From Cohnella faecalis (GTDB taxonomy: Bacteria; Bacillota; Bacilli; Paenibacillales; Paenibacillaceae), in contig NZ_QXJM01000030.1 of NCBI RefSeq assembly GCF_003570905.1, positions 1 through 64,000 on the forward strand: DNA of 64,000 nt. The letters run 5' to 3'. The notes beneath the pieces are model-generated. The model was not told the DNA's origin. It worked only from the letters and a program-made list of their open reading frames with translations, and made no database searches. Position numbers and translations under genes: made by a program. The first letter of the stretch is position 1. Each line of letters begins with the position of its first letter. Of this stretch, positions 40,153-50,617 are shown one piece after another.

Positions 40153-42411
40153 ATGAAATCAACGAACGTAACGTTACAGACCGGGACGAAGCCGTCCGTA
40201 ACCCGTCGCAGCTCTTTTCTGACTCGATTCCTCGCCTCCTTTCTCGTTGCCGTTCTGATCGGCGGCTCGGGCGCTGCCTACGTCTCCGCAGAGGATACGG
40301 TGGAGAGCATCGCCTTCGGAGCCGTATCGTCCAATCCCGTCCAGCTTTCCGTCGAGGATGGAACGAAGTCGCTCACGCTATGGGCCAACTTCAAGGAGAC
40401 GAGCACGCCGCAGAACGTAACGTCTCTTGCGACCTGGGCGTCGTCGTCGAGTCTCGTCAAGGTGGACAAAGGCGTTCTCAGCGCGACCGGAGCCGTCTCC
40501 GGCGTATCCATTACCGCCAAATACAAAACATTCAGCGCATCCATTATCGTAGATGCCAGCTACAGCTTGAGCGAGCTTCAACTGGAAGTTGACGGAGCCA
40601 ATGCCGGGGTAGGGAGGACGGTGTGGCTCGGCGACGAGCTGACGCTCACGGCCGTTAATGCCGACACCTCGGAGGACGTATCGGAGGATGCCGTATGGAC
40701 GAGCTCCTCTGCGAGCGTCGCAACCGTGGAAAACGGCGAGGTTACCCTTGTCGCTGCGGGAACGACGAAAATTACCGCGAAGTACAAGGGCCGCTCCGAT
40801 TCGGTTACGCTGACGGTAAAAGCCCCTTACTCCGAAATAAGCATCGTGTCGCCCAAGATCGAATCCGGAATCGTCGATTTGAATGTCGGGGACGACCCGG
40901 TCCAATTCTCGCTGTCGGCGGTCAGAACGGATGACGATTCGACGGAATCCGATCTGGAGACGAAGGCCGCTTGGACGAGCAGCAACAGCGCCGTCGTCAA
41001 GGTGGACAAGAACGGGCTTGCAACTGCGGTCGGCTCCGGTACGGCGACCGTTACCGCGACTTTGAACGGCGTTAAGGATGCCGTGACGTTCTACGTATTA
41101 ACGCCTTACGAGGCGATGAAGCTCGCTTCCGAGAAGCCGCTGAATCTCTCGTTCAACGCGGAGCCGGTTAAAGTAACGGCTTCCGTAGTGAAAGGCTCGG
41201 CGCAAGCCGAGGACAAGACGGCGCAGGCCGAATGGAAGAGCGGCAATCTGCTCGTCGCCTCGGTTGGAACCGATGCTGCGGGAGTGGTGACGGTCAAGCC
41301 AAGGGGCGTCGGTACGACGCAAATTACGGCGAGCTATCTCGGCGTAAGCAAGTCGTTGACGGTCACCGTATTCCCGACGATCGAATCTGTCGACGTGGTG
41401 CCGGACAAGCTTGACGCATTCGAAGGCGACACCGTCGAGCTGCCGCAAGTCAACGGAGTGGCCGTCTCGGGCGATCCGGTCGATTTGACGAAGCTCGTGC
41501 AATGGAAGTCCGGCAGCGAGACGGTTCTGACCGTCGACGAGACCGGCAAATGGAAAGCTTTAAAAGCGGGAACAGCCACGCTGCTGGCTCTGGTCGAGAA
41601 CGAAGAAGGCCAGGTCAAGACCGATCAAATCGAAGTGACCGTTCATAAGAAAATACATTCCCTCTATGCGGATACGACGAACATCAGTATCGTAACGGGT
41701 ACCGAGGCGGCTTTCCCGGCCGTTACGGTCATCTACGCCGACGGGGAAGAAAAAGTCATAACGTCCGAAGTAACCTGGAAGTCGTCCAGCACCAATCTTC
41801 TCGTCAAGGCGACGAAGATCAAAGGACTTCAGCCAGCGACGGCTACGTTGACGGGAACCTATCTCGGGAAGACCGTATCGATCAAGACGGTTGTCGAAGA
41901 GAAGTTCCAAACGATCAAAGTGGAGCCCTCTTCGCTCGCGTTAGGCCTCAAAGCTTCGCAGACGATTAAAGTAACGGCTACGACGGTTTCCGGCAAGAAA
42001 GTGTCCATCGGCAGCCGCATTACATGGATACCTTCCTCCGAAGAGCTTATTTCCATCAAGGGAGCGTCCGTAAAGGGCCTTGCAGAAGGAAGCGGCAAGC
42101 TGACTGCAACGATTCAAGGCAAAGCGCTCGAAATTCCATTCACCGTAGCCGCCAAGCTGACGAAGCTTACGGCCTCGCCGACTTCGCTCAAGCTGACTTC
42201 CGGCGCTTCCGGCACCGTCAAGGTTACCGCAACTTACGAGAACGGCAAAACCGTTGATGTGACAAGCGCCGTAAGCTGGTCGAACTCCAACGGCAATGTG
42301 GCCAAAGTGACCGGAGGAACGGTGCTGGCGATTGCCAAAGGCTCTGCGACCTTGAAGGGTTCGTTCGGAGGCAAGAACGTAACCGTTCGAGTAACCGTGA
42401 AGAAGGGATAA
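40153..42411 (+). CDS. Secreted protein of tandem Big_2 (Ig-like) domains
   Basis: 752 residues. ATG 40153 with GGAGG 12-13 nt upstream. Signal anchor or signal peptide (FLASFLVAVLIGGSGAAYVSA). The remainder is about eight Ig-like Big_2 repeats with the recurrent pattern W.SS...V.KV..G...A...G.A.ITA...G (e.g. VWTSSSASVATVENGEVTLVA, AWTSSNSAVVKVDKNGLA). No catalytic domain or wall anchor is visible. Likely a surface or matrix structural protein. Confidence 0.8.
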   Translation: MKSTNVTLQTGTKPSVTRRSSFLTRFLASFLVAVLIGGSGAAYVSAEDTVESIAFGAVSSNPVQLSVEDGTKSLTLWANFKETSTPQNVTSLATWASSSSLVKVDKGVLSATGAVSGVSITAKYKTFSASIIVDASYSLSELQLEVDGANAGVGRTVWLGDELTLTAVNADTSEDVSEDAVWTSSSASVATVENGEVTLVAAGTTKITAKYKGRSDSVTLTVKAPYSEISIVSPKIESGIVDLNVGDDPVQFSLSAVRTDDDSTESDLETKAAWTSSNSAVVKVDKNGLATAVGSGTATVTATLNGVKDAVTFYVLTPYEAMKLASEKPLNLSFNAEPVKVTASVVKGSAQAEDKTAQAEWKSGNLLVASVGTDAAGVVTVKPRGVGTTQITASYLGVSKSLTVTVFPTIESVDVVPDKLDAFEGDTVELPQVNGVAVSGDPVDLTKLVQWKSGSETVLTVDETGKWKALKAGTATLLALVENEEGQVKTDQIEVTVHKKIHSLYADTTNISIVTGTEAAFPAVTVIYADGEEKVITSEVTWKSSSTNLLVKATKIKGLQPATATLTGTYLGKTVSIKTVVEEKFQTIKVEPSSLALGLKASQTIKVTATTVSGKKVSIGSRITWIPSSEELISIKGASVKGLAEGSGKLTATIQGKALEIPFTVAAKLTKLTASPTSLKLTSGASGTVKVTATYENGKTVDVTSAVSWSNSNGNVAKVTGGTVLAIAKGSATLKGSFGGKNVTVRVTVKKG

Positions 42412-42427
42412 CGGGAAGCACAGAACG

Positions 42428-42466
42428 AAACAAAACCTCGCGGCCGTCGGCCGCGAGGTTTTGTTT
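42428..42466. terminator. Bidirectional terminator
   Basis: Perfect 18-bp stem (42428-42445 with 42449-42466) with a 3-nt loop, between convergent genes. Confidence 0.9.
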
Positions 42467-42506
42467 GTGAAACGGGGTATACTGAATCGATAAGAACGAT
42501 TGCGGG

Positions 42507-43808
42507 TTACGAATTGATGAATGCCGCTTTCAAGGTTTGACGGTAGACGACCTGGTAGTCGATCGCTTGGGCGACAATGGCCAGAGGGACGTACATCTTC
42601 GATTCGTTATTGAATTTTTTCATGAAGGCTGCGACGGGAATCGGCTGTTTGACTCCGTTGACCGTCATTGTCGACTCGCCCGCTGTGATCGATACGACGT
42701 GACCGGGCTTGGTTAGGACGGCCGTCTTTGTCTTCGCGATCCATTGCAGCTCCATTCCGAGGTTTTCGGTTACGTCCCGCAGCGCCAAATAGGTTCTGCT
42801 GTTGACCAATGCCGGCTTGTATTCGCTATTAAGCTCCTTGCCGTTAACGATGACCGAAATCGGGACGTTCGCGGCGAGCGCAGCTGGCTTGCGATATTCG
42901 TGCCAGATCGCATCCGCATAGGACTCTGCCATTGCTTGGTAGCCGTCTTTGTTCGGGTGGATGTCTCTTTCGGTCGACGTCAGCACGTATGTCCAATCGC
43001 CTTCGTGTCCTTTGAATTTATCCGCGATGTGGACGGCCGTTATATCGACGCCTTCCTGCCGCAGCGTCGCGGCGAGATTGTCTACCGCGTTCGTCAGCTT
43101 GGAGACGACGTTCGGATACAAATAATCGTATATTTCCGTATTATCGGACCATGCGTATTGCATTCGCGGCAACGGCAAGTATTGATCCGCCATGACAAAG
43201 CGGGCGTTGGGCGCAAGGCTTTGAAGCTTCGTCAGCGCCGTCTTTACATTCGTTGCATAATTATTCAGCAATGCGTCGATTTCGCTGTCGATTTTTTTCT
43301 TGGCGTCCGCGGCCGGCAGCGAGATGACGGAGCGGAGGAAGCTGGTCATATCGTTCGCGCCGATCGTAAGAACGACGAGATCCGCTTTTGCCAAATCTTC
43401 TTTCAGAGCGGGGGTCTTCTTCGCGACGGAATCGGCTTGGGCGATAATCCGCGCGTTCTCGTCTTTCGAATAATTTTCCAAGTCGTCGACCTTGAGCGGC
43501 GTTCCGGCCGCCGCGCCGTCCAGCAGCTTGATGAGGCCGGGAGTCTTCAGGCCGAGTATGCCGTAGTTCCCAAGCTCCGAGCGGCCATGGAACAAGGCTT
43601 GCTCGTAGATGCGGTCTACATACCCGTAAGGAATAGAGGTTTCCGTCATTCCGTGCTGGTAACCGACGGTCAGCGAATCGCCGACCGCTACGATGCGGTA
43701 GTCGTCGACAGGCTTCGCGCCTTCCGCTCCGGCTGCCGCCGGAATAGCCGCGAAAGCGAACATTACGGCCGCGCAGAGAGCAAGCGCGCTTTTCTTTTTC
43801 ATGATCAT
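42507..43808 (-). CDS. Secreted GDSL/SGNH esterase with C-terminal copper-amine-oxidase-N domain
   Basis: 433 residues, ATG 43808 with GGAGA upstream. Signal peptide (LALCAAVMFAFAAIPAAAGA). SGNH blocks: GDSLTVGY (Ser45), a Gly block, TIGANDMTS and IHPNKDGYQAMA (catalytic Asp/His). From about residue 335 a Cu_amine_oxidN1-type stalk domain follows (ISVIVNGKELNSEYKPALVNSRTYLALRDV, MYVPLAIVAQAI), common in Paenibacillus surface proteins. Deacylates an unknown extracellular substrate. Confidence 0.85.
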   Translation of the reverse strand: MIMKKKSALALCAAVMFAFAAIPAAAGAEGAKPVDDYRIVAVGDSLTVGYQHGMTETSIPYGYVDRIYEQALFHGRSELGNYGILGLKTPGLIKLLDGAAAGTPLKVDDLENYSKDENARIIAQADSVAKKTPALKEDLAKADLVVLTIGANDMTSFLRSVISLPAADAKKKIDSEIDALLNNYATNVKTALTKLQSLAPNARFVMADQYLPLPRMQYAWSDNTEIYDYLYPNVVSKLTNAVDNLAATLRQEGVDITAVHIADKFKGHEGDWTYVLTSTERDIHPNKDGYQAMAESYADAIWHEYRKPAALAANVPISVIVNGKELNSEYKPALVNSRTYLALRDVTENLGMELQWIAKTKTAVLTKPGHVVSITAGESTMTVNGVKQPIPVAAFMKKFNNESKMYVPLAIVAQAIDYQVVYRQTLKAAFINS

Positions 43809-43878
43809 CGTTCATTCTCCGTCTCTTGGCGCACGAAGCTACAAACGTTTCCTTATCGGCGCCATAAAAAATTTTAAA

Positions 43879-43908
43879 TTGCCATTCGTCTCGCGTCGGT
43901 GTTAAAAT
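43879..43908 (+). promoter_or_regulatory. Candidate promoter of gltB
   Basis: TTGCCA, 18 bp, TAAAAT. The leader to the start codon is about 175 nt and contains a 13-bp direct repeat, TCGGTCGGGATTT at 43972-43984 and 44025-44037, which could be a regulator site. Confidence 0.5.
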
Positions 43909-44090
43909 AACATAATAATAAAAATGAATAAATATGAATTTTCGACGTAGAACGTTCGGAAATTCAGATGTTCGGTCGGGATTTCGACGCGAAAATCGAG
44001 CCGTTCTCTCTATTCTAGGCCATATCGGTCGGGATTTGAAGTCTTAGCAAGCGATCTTACCAAACTTCGTTTATAGAAAGGTTGCTTTTT

Positions 44091-47000
44091 ATGAAAGAAA
44101 TGATCCATGGTTTGCCCCCAAAGCAAGGGATGTACGACCCGCAGTATGAGCGCGACGCTTGCGGCATGGGGTTTGTCGCACACATCAAGGGCCGGAAGTC
44201 GCATGAAATCGTGGAGCAGGCGCTTACTTTGCTCATTAACATGGAACACCGCGGCGGCCAAGGAAGCGAGCCGAATTCCGGCGACGGCGCCGGTATTATG
44301 CTGCAGATTCCGCATGCGTTCCTGTCCGAAGAAGTATCCAAGCTCGGCTTTGCGCTCCCCGAAGAGGGCCAGTACGCCGTAGGCATGGTCTTCTTCACCC
44401 AGGACGAAGCCGTCCGCCGTGAGCACGAAGAGAAGTTCGCCGCGATCGTCGAGGAGGAAGGACAGACGCTGCTGGGCTGGCGTACCGTTCCTACCGACGA
44501 CAGCACGCTGGGCGCCTCCGCTGTACGAGTTAAGCCATACGTCCGTCAAGCGTTCATAGCACGCGCGGCCGCGTTGACTGACGAGCTGGCATTCGAGCGC
44601 AAGCTGTATGTCATCCGCAAGCGCGCCGAGCAGGCGATTCGCTACTCGGGAATCGTGGGCGGGGAATCGTTCTACTTCTCCAGCTTGTCGAGCAGGAAGA
44701 TCGTCTACAAAGGGATGCTGACGACCGAGCAAGTCGGTCATTTCTACACGGAGCTGCACGATCCGAAGCTGGTAACGGCGATGGCTCTCGTTCACTCGCG
44801 CTTCTCGACGAATACGTTCCCGAGCTGGGAACGCGCGCATCCTTTCCACTATATGATCCACAACGGCGAGATCAACACTTTGCGCGGCAACGAGAACTGG
44901 ATGCATGCGCGTCAGACTCTGTTCGCCTCCGAGCTGTTCGGCGACGATCTGAAGAAGGTTACGCCGGTTATTAACGACGATTTGTCCGATACGGGCAAAT
45001 TCGACAACACGTTCGAATTCATGTACTTGGCCGGCCGCTCGCTTGCTCATTGCGCCATGATGATGGTGCCCGAGCCTTGGCAGAACGACGAGCTTATGGA
45101 TCCGGACAAAAAAGCGTTCTACGAATATCACGCCACATTGATGGAGCCATGGGACGGTCCGGCCGCGATGGGCTTCACCGACGGCGTTCAAATCGGCGCC
45201 GTTCTCGACCGGAACGGACTTCGTCCGGCCCGTTATTACGTTACGAAGGACGATATCATCATCATGGCGTCCGAAGCCGGCGTTATCGAGCTTCCGCCCG
45301 AGGATATCGTGCTGAAGGACCGTCTTCGTCCGGGCCGGATGCTGCTAGTCGATACGAAGCAGGGCCGCATCATCTCCGATGAGGAGCTGAAGAAATCGAT
45401 CGTCTCCGAGCATCCGTACCGCGAATGGCTGGACGATCATCTGGTCGATCTCGAAGATTTGCCGGATGCGCTTGAGCTTCCGGAGCCGGATCACGAGACG
45501 GTTCAGCAGCGCCAGCAAGCGTTCGGTTATTCGTTCGAGGACGTTCGCAAAATTTTGGAGCCGATGGCGCTGACCGGCGGAGAGCCGCTGGCATCCATGG
45601 GTTACGACGCGCCGCTCGCCGTTCTGTCCGAACGGCCGCAGCGTTTGTACAACTACTTCAAGCAGCTGTTCGCGCAAGTAACGAACCCGCCGATCGATGC
45701 GATCCGCGAGGAAATCGTTACATCGACGTACACGACGGTCGGACCGGAGCGGAATCTGCTCAACCCCGAGCCGGAAAGCTGCCGTCATATCCGTCTGTAC
45801 ACTCCGTTCCTCTCCAACGAGGAATTCGCGAAGCTTCGTCACGTTCACCGTCCGGGCTTCAAGTCGATTACGCTGCCGATCTTCTTCCCGGCCGACCAAG
45901 GCGAGGAAGGGCTGCGTCAAGCGTTGAAGGTGCTTAACGAGGCGGCCGACCGCGTCATCTCGAAGGGGCATAACATTCTGATTCTGTCCGACCGCGGAGT
46001 CGACGAAGCGAACGCCGCCATTCCTGCGTTGCTGGCGGTATCGTCCTTGCACCACCACCTGATTCGTCAAGGCACGCGGACCAAGGTCAGCATTTTGCTG
46101 GAATCCGGCGAGCCGCGCGAAGTGCATCATTTTGCCCTGCTGCTCGGCTACGGCGTGAGCGCGGTCAATCCGTACCTCGCGTTCGAAACGCTCGACGATC
46201 TGATCCGCCAAGGCATGCTTCGCAACATTTCGCATGAAAAAGCGGTCAAAAACTTCATCAAAGCCGCAACGAAGGGCGTCGTGAAAGTATTGTCCAAGAT
46301 GGGCATATCCACGATCCAGTCCTATCGCGGAGCGCAAATTTTCGAGGCAATCGGCTTGAACCAAGCCGTTATCGACGAGTATTTCACGGGAACTCCGTCC
46401 CGCATCGAGGGCGTAGGCCTCGACGTTATTACGGCAGAAGCGCTGTCGGCGCATAACCGGGCGTTCTCCAAGCAGGAAGGCGCCGTTCTGGAGCTCGACT
46501 CCGGCGGAGACTACCAATGGCGCAAAGACGGGGAAGAGCATCTGTTCAACCCGCAGACGATCCATACGCTGCAGATGGCGACCCGGACCGGCAACTACGA
46601 GACGTACAAGAAGTACGCGGCTCTCGTTCAAGGCGAGTACGAGAACGTGCGGACGCTCCGTTCGCTGCTCGACTTCAAGCTGGATCAGCCTCCGGTGCCG
46701 CTCGAAGAAGTCGAATCGGTCGAATCGATTTTCAAACGGTTCAAGACAGGCGCCATGTCGTTCGGCTCGATCAGCAAGGAAGCGCACGAGTCGCTTGCGA
46801 TCGCGATGAACCGGATCGGCGGCAAGTCGAACTCCGGCGAAGGCGGAGAAGATCCGGCCCGCTACATTCCGGACGCGAACGGCGATTCCCGCCGCAGCGC
46901 GATCAAGCAAGTCGCTTCCGGACGCTTCGGCGTTACGAGCTACTACTTGTCCAACGCGGACGAAATTCAGATCAAGATGGCGCAAGGAGCGAAGCCGGGC

Positions 47001-48695
47001 GAAGGCGGACAGCTTATGGGACGCAAAGTGTACCCGTGGGTAGCCGAAGTTCGGGGTACGACGCCGGGCGTCGGGCTGATCTCGCCTCCTCCGCATCACG
47101 ATATTTATTCGATCGAAGACCTTGCGGAATTGATTCACGATCTGAAGAACGCCAATCCGAGCGCGCGCATTAACGTCAAGCTCGTCTCCGAGGTCGGCGT
47201 TGGGACGATCGCGGCGGGCGTAGCCAAAGGACGCGCAGATGTCATTCTCGTCAGCGGCTACGACGGCGGCACGGGGGCATCCCCGATCGGCTCGATCCGC
47301 CATGCGGGCTTGCCGTGGGAGCTCGGCCTTGCGGAGACGCATCAGACGTTGATTATGAACAACCTGCGCGACCGCGTAGTCGTCGAGACCGACGGCAAAA
47401 TGATGACGGGCCGCGACGTGGCGGTAGCCGCTTTGCTCGGCGCCGAGGAGTACGGCTTCTCGACCGCTCCGCTCGTCGTTCTGGGCTGCATTATGATGCG
47501 CGTCTGTCAGCTCGATACTTGTCCGGTCGGCGTCGCTACGCAAAATCCGGAGCTTCGCAAGAAGTTCATGGGCGAGCCTGAGCATGCCGTCAACTTCATG
47601 ACATTCGTGGCGAAAGAATTGCGCGAAATTATGGCGCAGCTCGGCTTCCGTACGATCGAGGAAATGGTCGGCCGCGTCGATCGCCTCGACACGAAGAAAG
47701 CTCTCAGCCATTTCAAAACGCAAGGACTCGACTTGTCTGCGCTGCTTCATATGCCGGAATTGCCGGAAGGGTCCGCGCGCTTCAACTCGAAGTCGCAAAA
47801 CCACGGTTTGGAGCTGTCGCTTGACGTACAGGAGCTTGTTCCGGCCGCTGCCGCCGCTCTCGAGCGTCAGCAGCCTGTCGAAGGCAAGTTCGAAATCAAG
47901 AACACGCACCGCGTCGTCGGTACGATTCTTGGTTACGAGGTGACGAAGCGTTACGGCAAGGAAGGACTTCCCGAGGATACGATCAAGTATCATTTTGTCG
48001 GTACGGCCGGCCAATCGTTCGGAGCGTTCATGCCGAACGGGATGACCTTGACGCTCGAAGGCGATGCCAACGACTACGTCGGCAAAGGCTTATCCGGCGG
48101 CAAAATCGTCATCTACCCTTCGGCTAAGTCGAAGTTCCAGGCCGAAGACAACATCATCATCGGCAACACCGCCTTCTACGGCGCGACGAGCGGCGAAGCT
48201 TACGTGCGCGGCGTGGCCGGCGAGCGGTTTGCGGTTCGGAACAGCGGCGTGAACGTTGTCGTCGAAGGCGTGGGCGACCATGGCTGCGAATATATGACGG
48301 GCGGGCGCGTTGTCGTCCTCGGCCGCACGGGCCGCAACTTCGCGGCAGGCATGTCCGGCGGGATCGCTTACGTCGTCGATTGGGACGGCCAATTCGTGAA
48401 CCGCTGCAACTTCGAGATGGTCGCGCTTGAGCGTATTGAGGACGCGTCCGAGATCGCGGAAGTTCGCGGCATGATCGAGAAGCACGTCGCGGCTACGGGC
48501 AGCGAGCTCGGTCAGCGCGTCCTGAACGATTGGGAAGGCTTCCTGGCGAAATTCGTCAAAGTCATTCCGAAGGATTACAAACGGATGATGGAGCAAATCG
48601 CCAAAGCCGAGTCTCAGGGGCTAAGCGGACAGGAAGCGCTCCTCGCGGCCTTTACGGCCAACATGCGCGATCTTTCCCGCGTTGGCGGCAACTAA
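44091..48695 (+). CDS. gltB: Glutamate synthase, large subunit
   Basis: 1,534 residues, intact. ATG 44091 with AAAGG upstream. Converts glutamine plus 2-oxoglutarate to two glutamates. Class-II amidotransferase domain with nucleophile Cys24 after a 23-residue propeptide (ERDACGMGF), central domain, FMN/2-oxoglutarate domain ([32 protein letters not shown]), 3Fe-4S ligands Cys1133, Cys1139 and Cys1144 in [15 protein letters not shown], and the C-terminal beta-helix GXGXG domain ([17 protein letters not shown]). Followed by a terminator; the small subunit gene (gltD) is not adjacent, so it must lie elsewhere or the enzyme uses another partner. Confidence 0.95.
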   Translation: MKEMIHGLPPKQGMYDPQYERDACGMGFVAHIKGRKSHEIVEQALTLLINMEHRGGQGSEPNSGDGAGIMLQIPHAFLSEEVSKLGFALPEEGQYAVGMVFFTQDEAVRREHEEKFAAIVEEEGQTLLGWRTVPTDDSTLGASAVRVKPYVRQAFIARAAALTDELAFERKLYVIRKRAEQAIRYSGIVGGESFYFSSLSSRKIVYKGMLTTEQVGHFYTELHDPKLVTAMALVHSRFSTNTFPSWERAHPFHYMIHNGEINTLRGNENWMHARQTLFASELFGDDLKKVTPVINDDLSDTGKFDNTFEFMYLAGRSLAHCAMMMVPEPWQNDELMDPDKKAFYEYHATLMEPWDGPAAMGFTDGVQIGAVLDRNGLRPARYYVTKDDIIIMASEAGVIELPPEDIVLKDRLRPGRMLLVDTKQGRIISDEELKKSIVSEHPYREWLDDHLVDLEDLPDALELPEPDHETVQQRQQAFGYSFEDVRKILEPMALTGGEPLASMGYDAPLAVLSERPQRLYNYFKQLFAQVTNPPIDAIREEIVTSTYTTVGPERNLLNPEPESCRHIRLYTPFLSNEEFAKLRHVHRPGFKSITLPIFFPADQGEEGLRQALKVLNEAADRVISKGHNILILSDRGVDEANAAIPALLAVSSLHHHLIRQGTRTKVSILLESGEPREVHHFALLLGYGVSAVNPYLAFETLDDLIRQGMLRNISHEKAVKNFIKAATKGVVKVLSKMGISTIQSYRGAQIFEAIGLNQAVIDEYFTGTPSRIEGVGLDVITAEALSAHNRAFSKQEGAVLELDSGGDYQWRKDGEEHLFNPQTIHTLQMATRTGNYETYKKYAALVQGEYENVRTLRSLLDFKLDQPPVPLEEVESVESIFKRFKTGAMSFGSISKEAHESLAIAMNRIGGKSNSGEGGEDPARYIPDANGDSRRSAIKQVASGRFGVTSYYLSNADEIQIKMAQGAKPGEGGQLMGRKVYPWVAEVRGTTPGVGLISPPPHHDIYSIEDLAELIHDLKNANPSARINVKLVSEVGVGTIAAGVAKGRADVILVSGYDGGTGASPIGSIRHAGLPWELGLAETHQTLIMNNLRDRVVVETDGKMMTGRDVAVAALLGAEEYGFSTAPLVVLGCIMMRVCQLDTCPVGVATQNPELRKKFMGEPEHAVNFMTFVAKELREIMAQLGFRTIEEMVGRVDRLDTKKALSHFKTQGLDLSALLHMPELPEGSARFNSKSQNHGLELSLDVQELVPAAAAALERQQPVEGKFEIKNTHRVVGTILGYEVTKRYGKEGLPEDTIKYHFVGTAGQSFGAFMPNGMTLTLEGDANDYVGKGLSGGKIVIYPSAKSKFQAEDNIIIGNTAFYGATSGEAYVRGVAGERFAVRNSGVNVVVEGVGDHGCEYMTGGRVVVLGRTGRNFAAGMSGGIAYVVDWDGQFVNRCNFEMVALERIEDASEIAEVRGMIEKHVAATGSELGQRVLNDWEGFLAKFVKVIPKDYKRMMEQIAKAESQGLSGQEALLAAFTANMRDLSRVGGN

Positions 48696-48773
48696 TACGG
48701 CAATGTGCAAAGCAGCAAGGCGACTGTCCCAAAAGTGTTCGCATGAACCGGGAAAGTCCCGTCTTATGTACGC

Positions 48774-48818
48774 AAGGACCTCAAATTCCACTGTGAAGTG
48801 GAGTTTGAGGTCCTTTTT
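48774..48818 (+). terminator. Terminator of gltB
   Basis: 19-bp stem (48774-48792 with 48797-48815) with one wobble and TTTTT. The repeat cluster starts at the next base. Confidence 0.9.
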
Positions 48819-49026
48819 GTAACCCAATATAGTTGGGCTATTCGCACTCAGCGGCGTTCGAGCGACTCTGTAACCCAATATAGTTGGGCTATTCGCACTC
48901 AGCGGCGTTCGAGCGACTCTGCAACCCAATATAGTTGGGCTATTCGCACTCAGCGGCGTTCGAGCGACTCTGTACCCCAATGTAGTTGGGCTAATCGCTC
49001 CATGCGGTGCTCAAGCGGCTCTGTAG
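48819..49026. repeat. Tandem 51-bp hairpin repeats, cluster 2 (4 units)
   Basis: Units start at 48819, 48870, 48921 and 48972, with a stub at 49023. Each begins with GTAACCC-N9-GGGCTAT (7-9-7 dyad, extendable through AA/TT), then a 28-bp linker with AGCGGCGTTCGAGCGACTC. Abuts the gltB terminator and lies between convergent genes, like cluster 1. Confidence 0.9.
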
Positions 49027-49044
49027 TCGACTTGTTGTGTACGT

Positions 49045-50219
49045 TTATGCCGCCGTGCTGTGAGGCTTTCTCTTTTCCTTCTTGCCTATTCGCTGCGTAA
49101 GCTTCTTGCCAAGGACGATGGACGGCTTCTCGACGAGCACGTAACCGAGGTAGGCGACAAGCAGCGACAATACCAACGTAATGCCGAGCAGCGACACGAG
49201 CGATATTTTTCCGAGAAAATGATGGATGAGGGCAAGCATGATCACCAGGTGATACAAATAGAGGCTGTAGGAGACGTTCCCAAGGAAGATCGGCAGTCTG
49301 CCGGTCAGAAGCGAACCGATCTTTCTTGAAGCCAATGCGGCGGTAATGAAAATGCAGATGCCGACAGCGTTAATATAGTCGCCGAATATAAACTGATACG
49401 GAAGCTCGATGCCGAGCTCCTTCATGGCGCGCAGCGGATAAACGGAGTAATTGTAGCATACGAACCCGAGCAAGAGCAGTCCGATTTTTTTGTTCCTCGA
49501 AAGCTGGCTGAATTTGTTCGCCAGTTGGTGGCGATGCTTGGCGAGAACCATTCCGAATATGAAGAACGACAGGAAATGGAGACTGTCAAAATAACTGATA
49601 TCCAGCCCTTCGATCGGCTTTTGAAAATGAAAAACGAAATTTAGCGCTTCGACCGCCGACAATATGACCGCTGCGACGATCGAATAGTACCACCGAAGGT
49701 TCATTAGAAGCAGCACGACAAAAGGGAAGACGATGGATATGCGCATTTCGTGGACGAGAGTCCAGATGACCCCGTTCACCAGCCGGGAGTCGAAGCTTAC
49801 GATTCCGTAGACGTGGTTGAGCACGTCGCTAGTCGATAAATCCTGCGTCCACATATTGTTGATAATATCCGCCAATGACGCGCTTGTGAACTTGGGAGCG
49901 CTCGTGAGCAGAAACAGGCCGATCCCGAACGCTAGAATATAAGGGATGTAAATTCGGCAAAACCGACGGATGAGATAGCCGTATAGTTGAGCTTCGAACC
50001 GCGAAGGAGAGGCAAGGACAGAACGAAGCCGCTTAATACGAAGAAAAAGAACACAGCTTGATGGCCCTTGATCAAAATGCTGAAAGGAGAATACGCCCGG
50101 TACAGGAACTGATGCACGAGGGGAGGTACGTTCGCAGGGGTCATCGCCAGATGGCTGAATAAGACGGTTAATGCCGCAAGCCCTCGAAGAGCGTCAAGCT
50201 GCTCGTAGCGTTCCTTCAT
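49045..50219 (-). CDS. Acyltransferase 3 family membrane protein (one apparent frameshift)
   Basis: About 392 residues after restoring one base near 49981-49986 (reading NYYGYLIRRFCRIYIPYILAF). ATG 50219. Opens with YEQLDALRGLAALTVLFSHL, the acyltransferase-3 hallmark, and has about ten membrane helices (FFFFVLSGFVLSLPL, LHFLSFFIFGMVL, NVSYSLYLYHLVIMLALIHH). Such enzymes O-acylate exopolysaccharide, peptidoglycan or lipids. Its promoter carries an XRE-type dyad. Confidence 0.8.
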
Positions 50220-50250
50220 GATGGACACCGACCTTACTATTGAGGTTTTG

Positions 50251-50284
50251 TATACATTTTGTATCATTGTCGTTCGGATGTCAA
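50251..50284 (-). promoter_or_regulatory. Promoter and XRE-type operator of the acyltransferase gene
   Basis: On the minus strand: TTGACA (50284-50279), 13 bp, then the dyad GATACAAAATGTATA (plus-strand TATACATTTTGTATC, 50251-50265), which covers the expected -10. The same layout occurs before the GT2 gene (57607-57640). Confidence 0.7.
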
Positions 50285-50383
50285 TATAAGGTTCCACCGT
50301 TTTACAATCATTTGCCTATTCGAGTCCGTTACCTTGGCTTCGACAGAAGTTGGAGAAAAATAGTTCGTGCAAAGCTCCGCCGC

Positions 50384-50416
50384 TCGACACCCTCTGCGCG
50401 CTCGATCCTTTATGAT
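50384..50416 (+). promoter_or_regulatory. Promoter-like element shared with the small gene at 57.87 kb
   Basis: TCGACACCCT at 50384-50393 and TATGAT at 50411-50416; the same elements with identical 27-bp offset (TCGACACCCT, TATAAT) lie at 57787-57819. A hairpin terminator follows at 50447-50478, so a very short transcript is possible. Otherwise the 50.22-50.62 kb gap holds no gene. Confidence 0.4.
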
Positions 50417-50446
50417 GGAACGACGAGGAATCCATAACGGGCGAAC

Positions 50447-50481
50447 AAACCTCATGAGTCGACTGTCTCATGAGGTTTTGT
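50447..50481 (+). terminator. Hairpin terminator upstream of the F5/8C gene
   Basis: AAACCTCATGAG/CTCATGAGGTTT perfect 12-bp stem with 8-nt loop, then TTGTG. No annotated + strand gene precedes it. Confidence 0.65.
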
Positions 50482-50617
50482 GCGAATATCGGAAAGTATA
50501 AGTTATCGATTCCTTATACTCATGACGTTTTTTTGCAGTTGGACTAACCTTTTGCTTCGCAATTGAATAGGATGCAAGCAGGAAGAGGTTGAAATCCAAT
50601 GGAAGAGGGGGAGCACT

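Noticed and set aside
45345..48014. 889-residue minus-strand frame inside gltB
   Set aside because: Shadow of the GC-rich gltB coding frame; Arg-rich composition, no family features.
50240..50437. 65-residue protein upstream of the F5/8C gene
   Set aside because: No RBS, runs through the acyltransferase promoter region.
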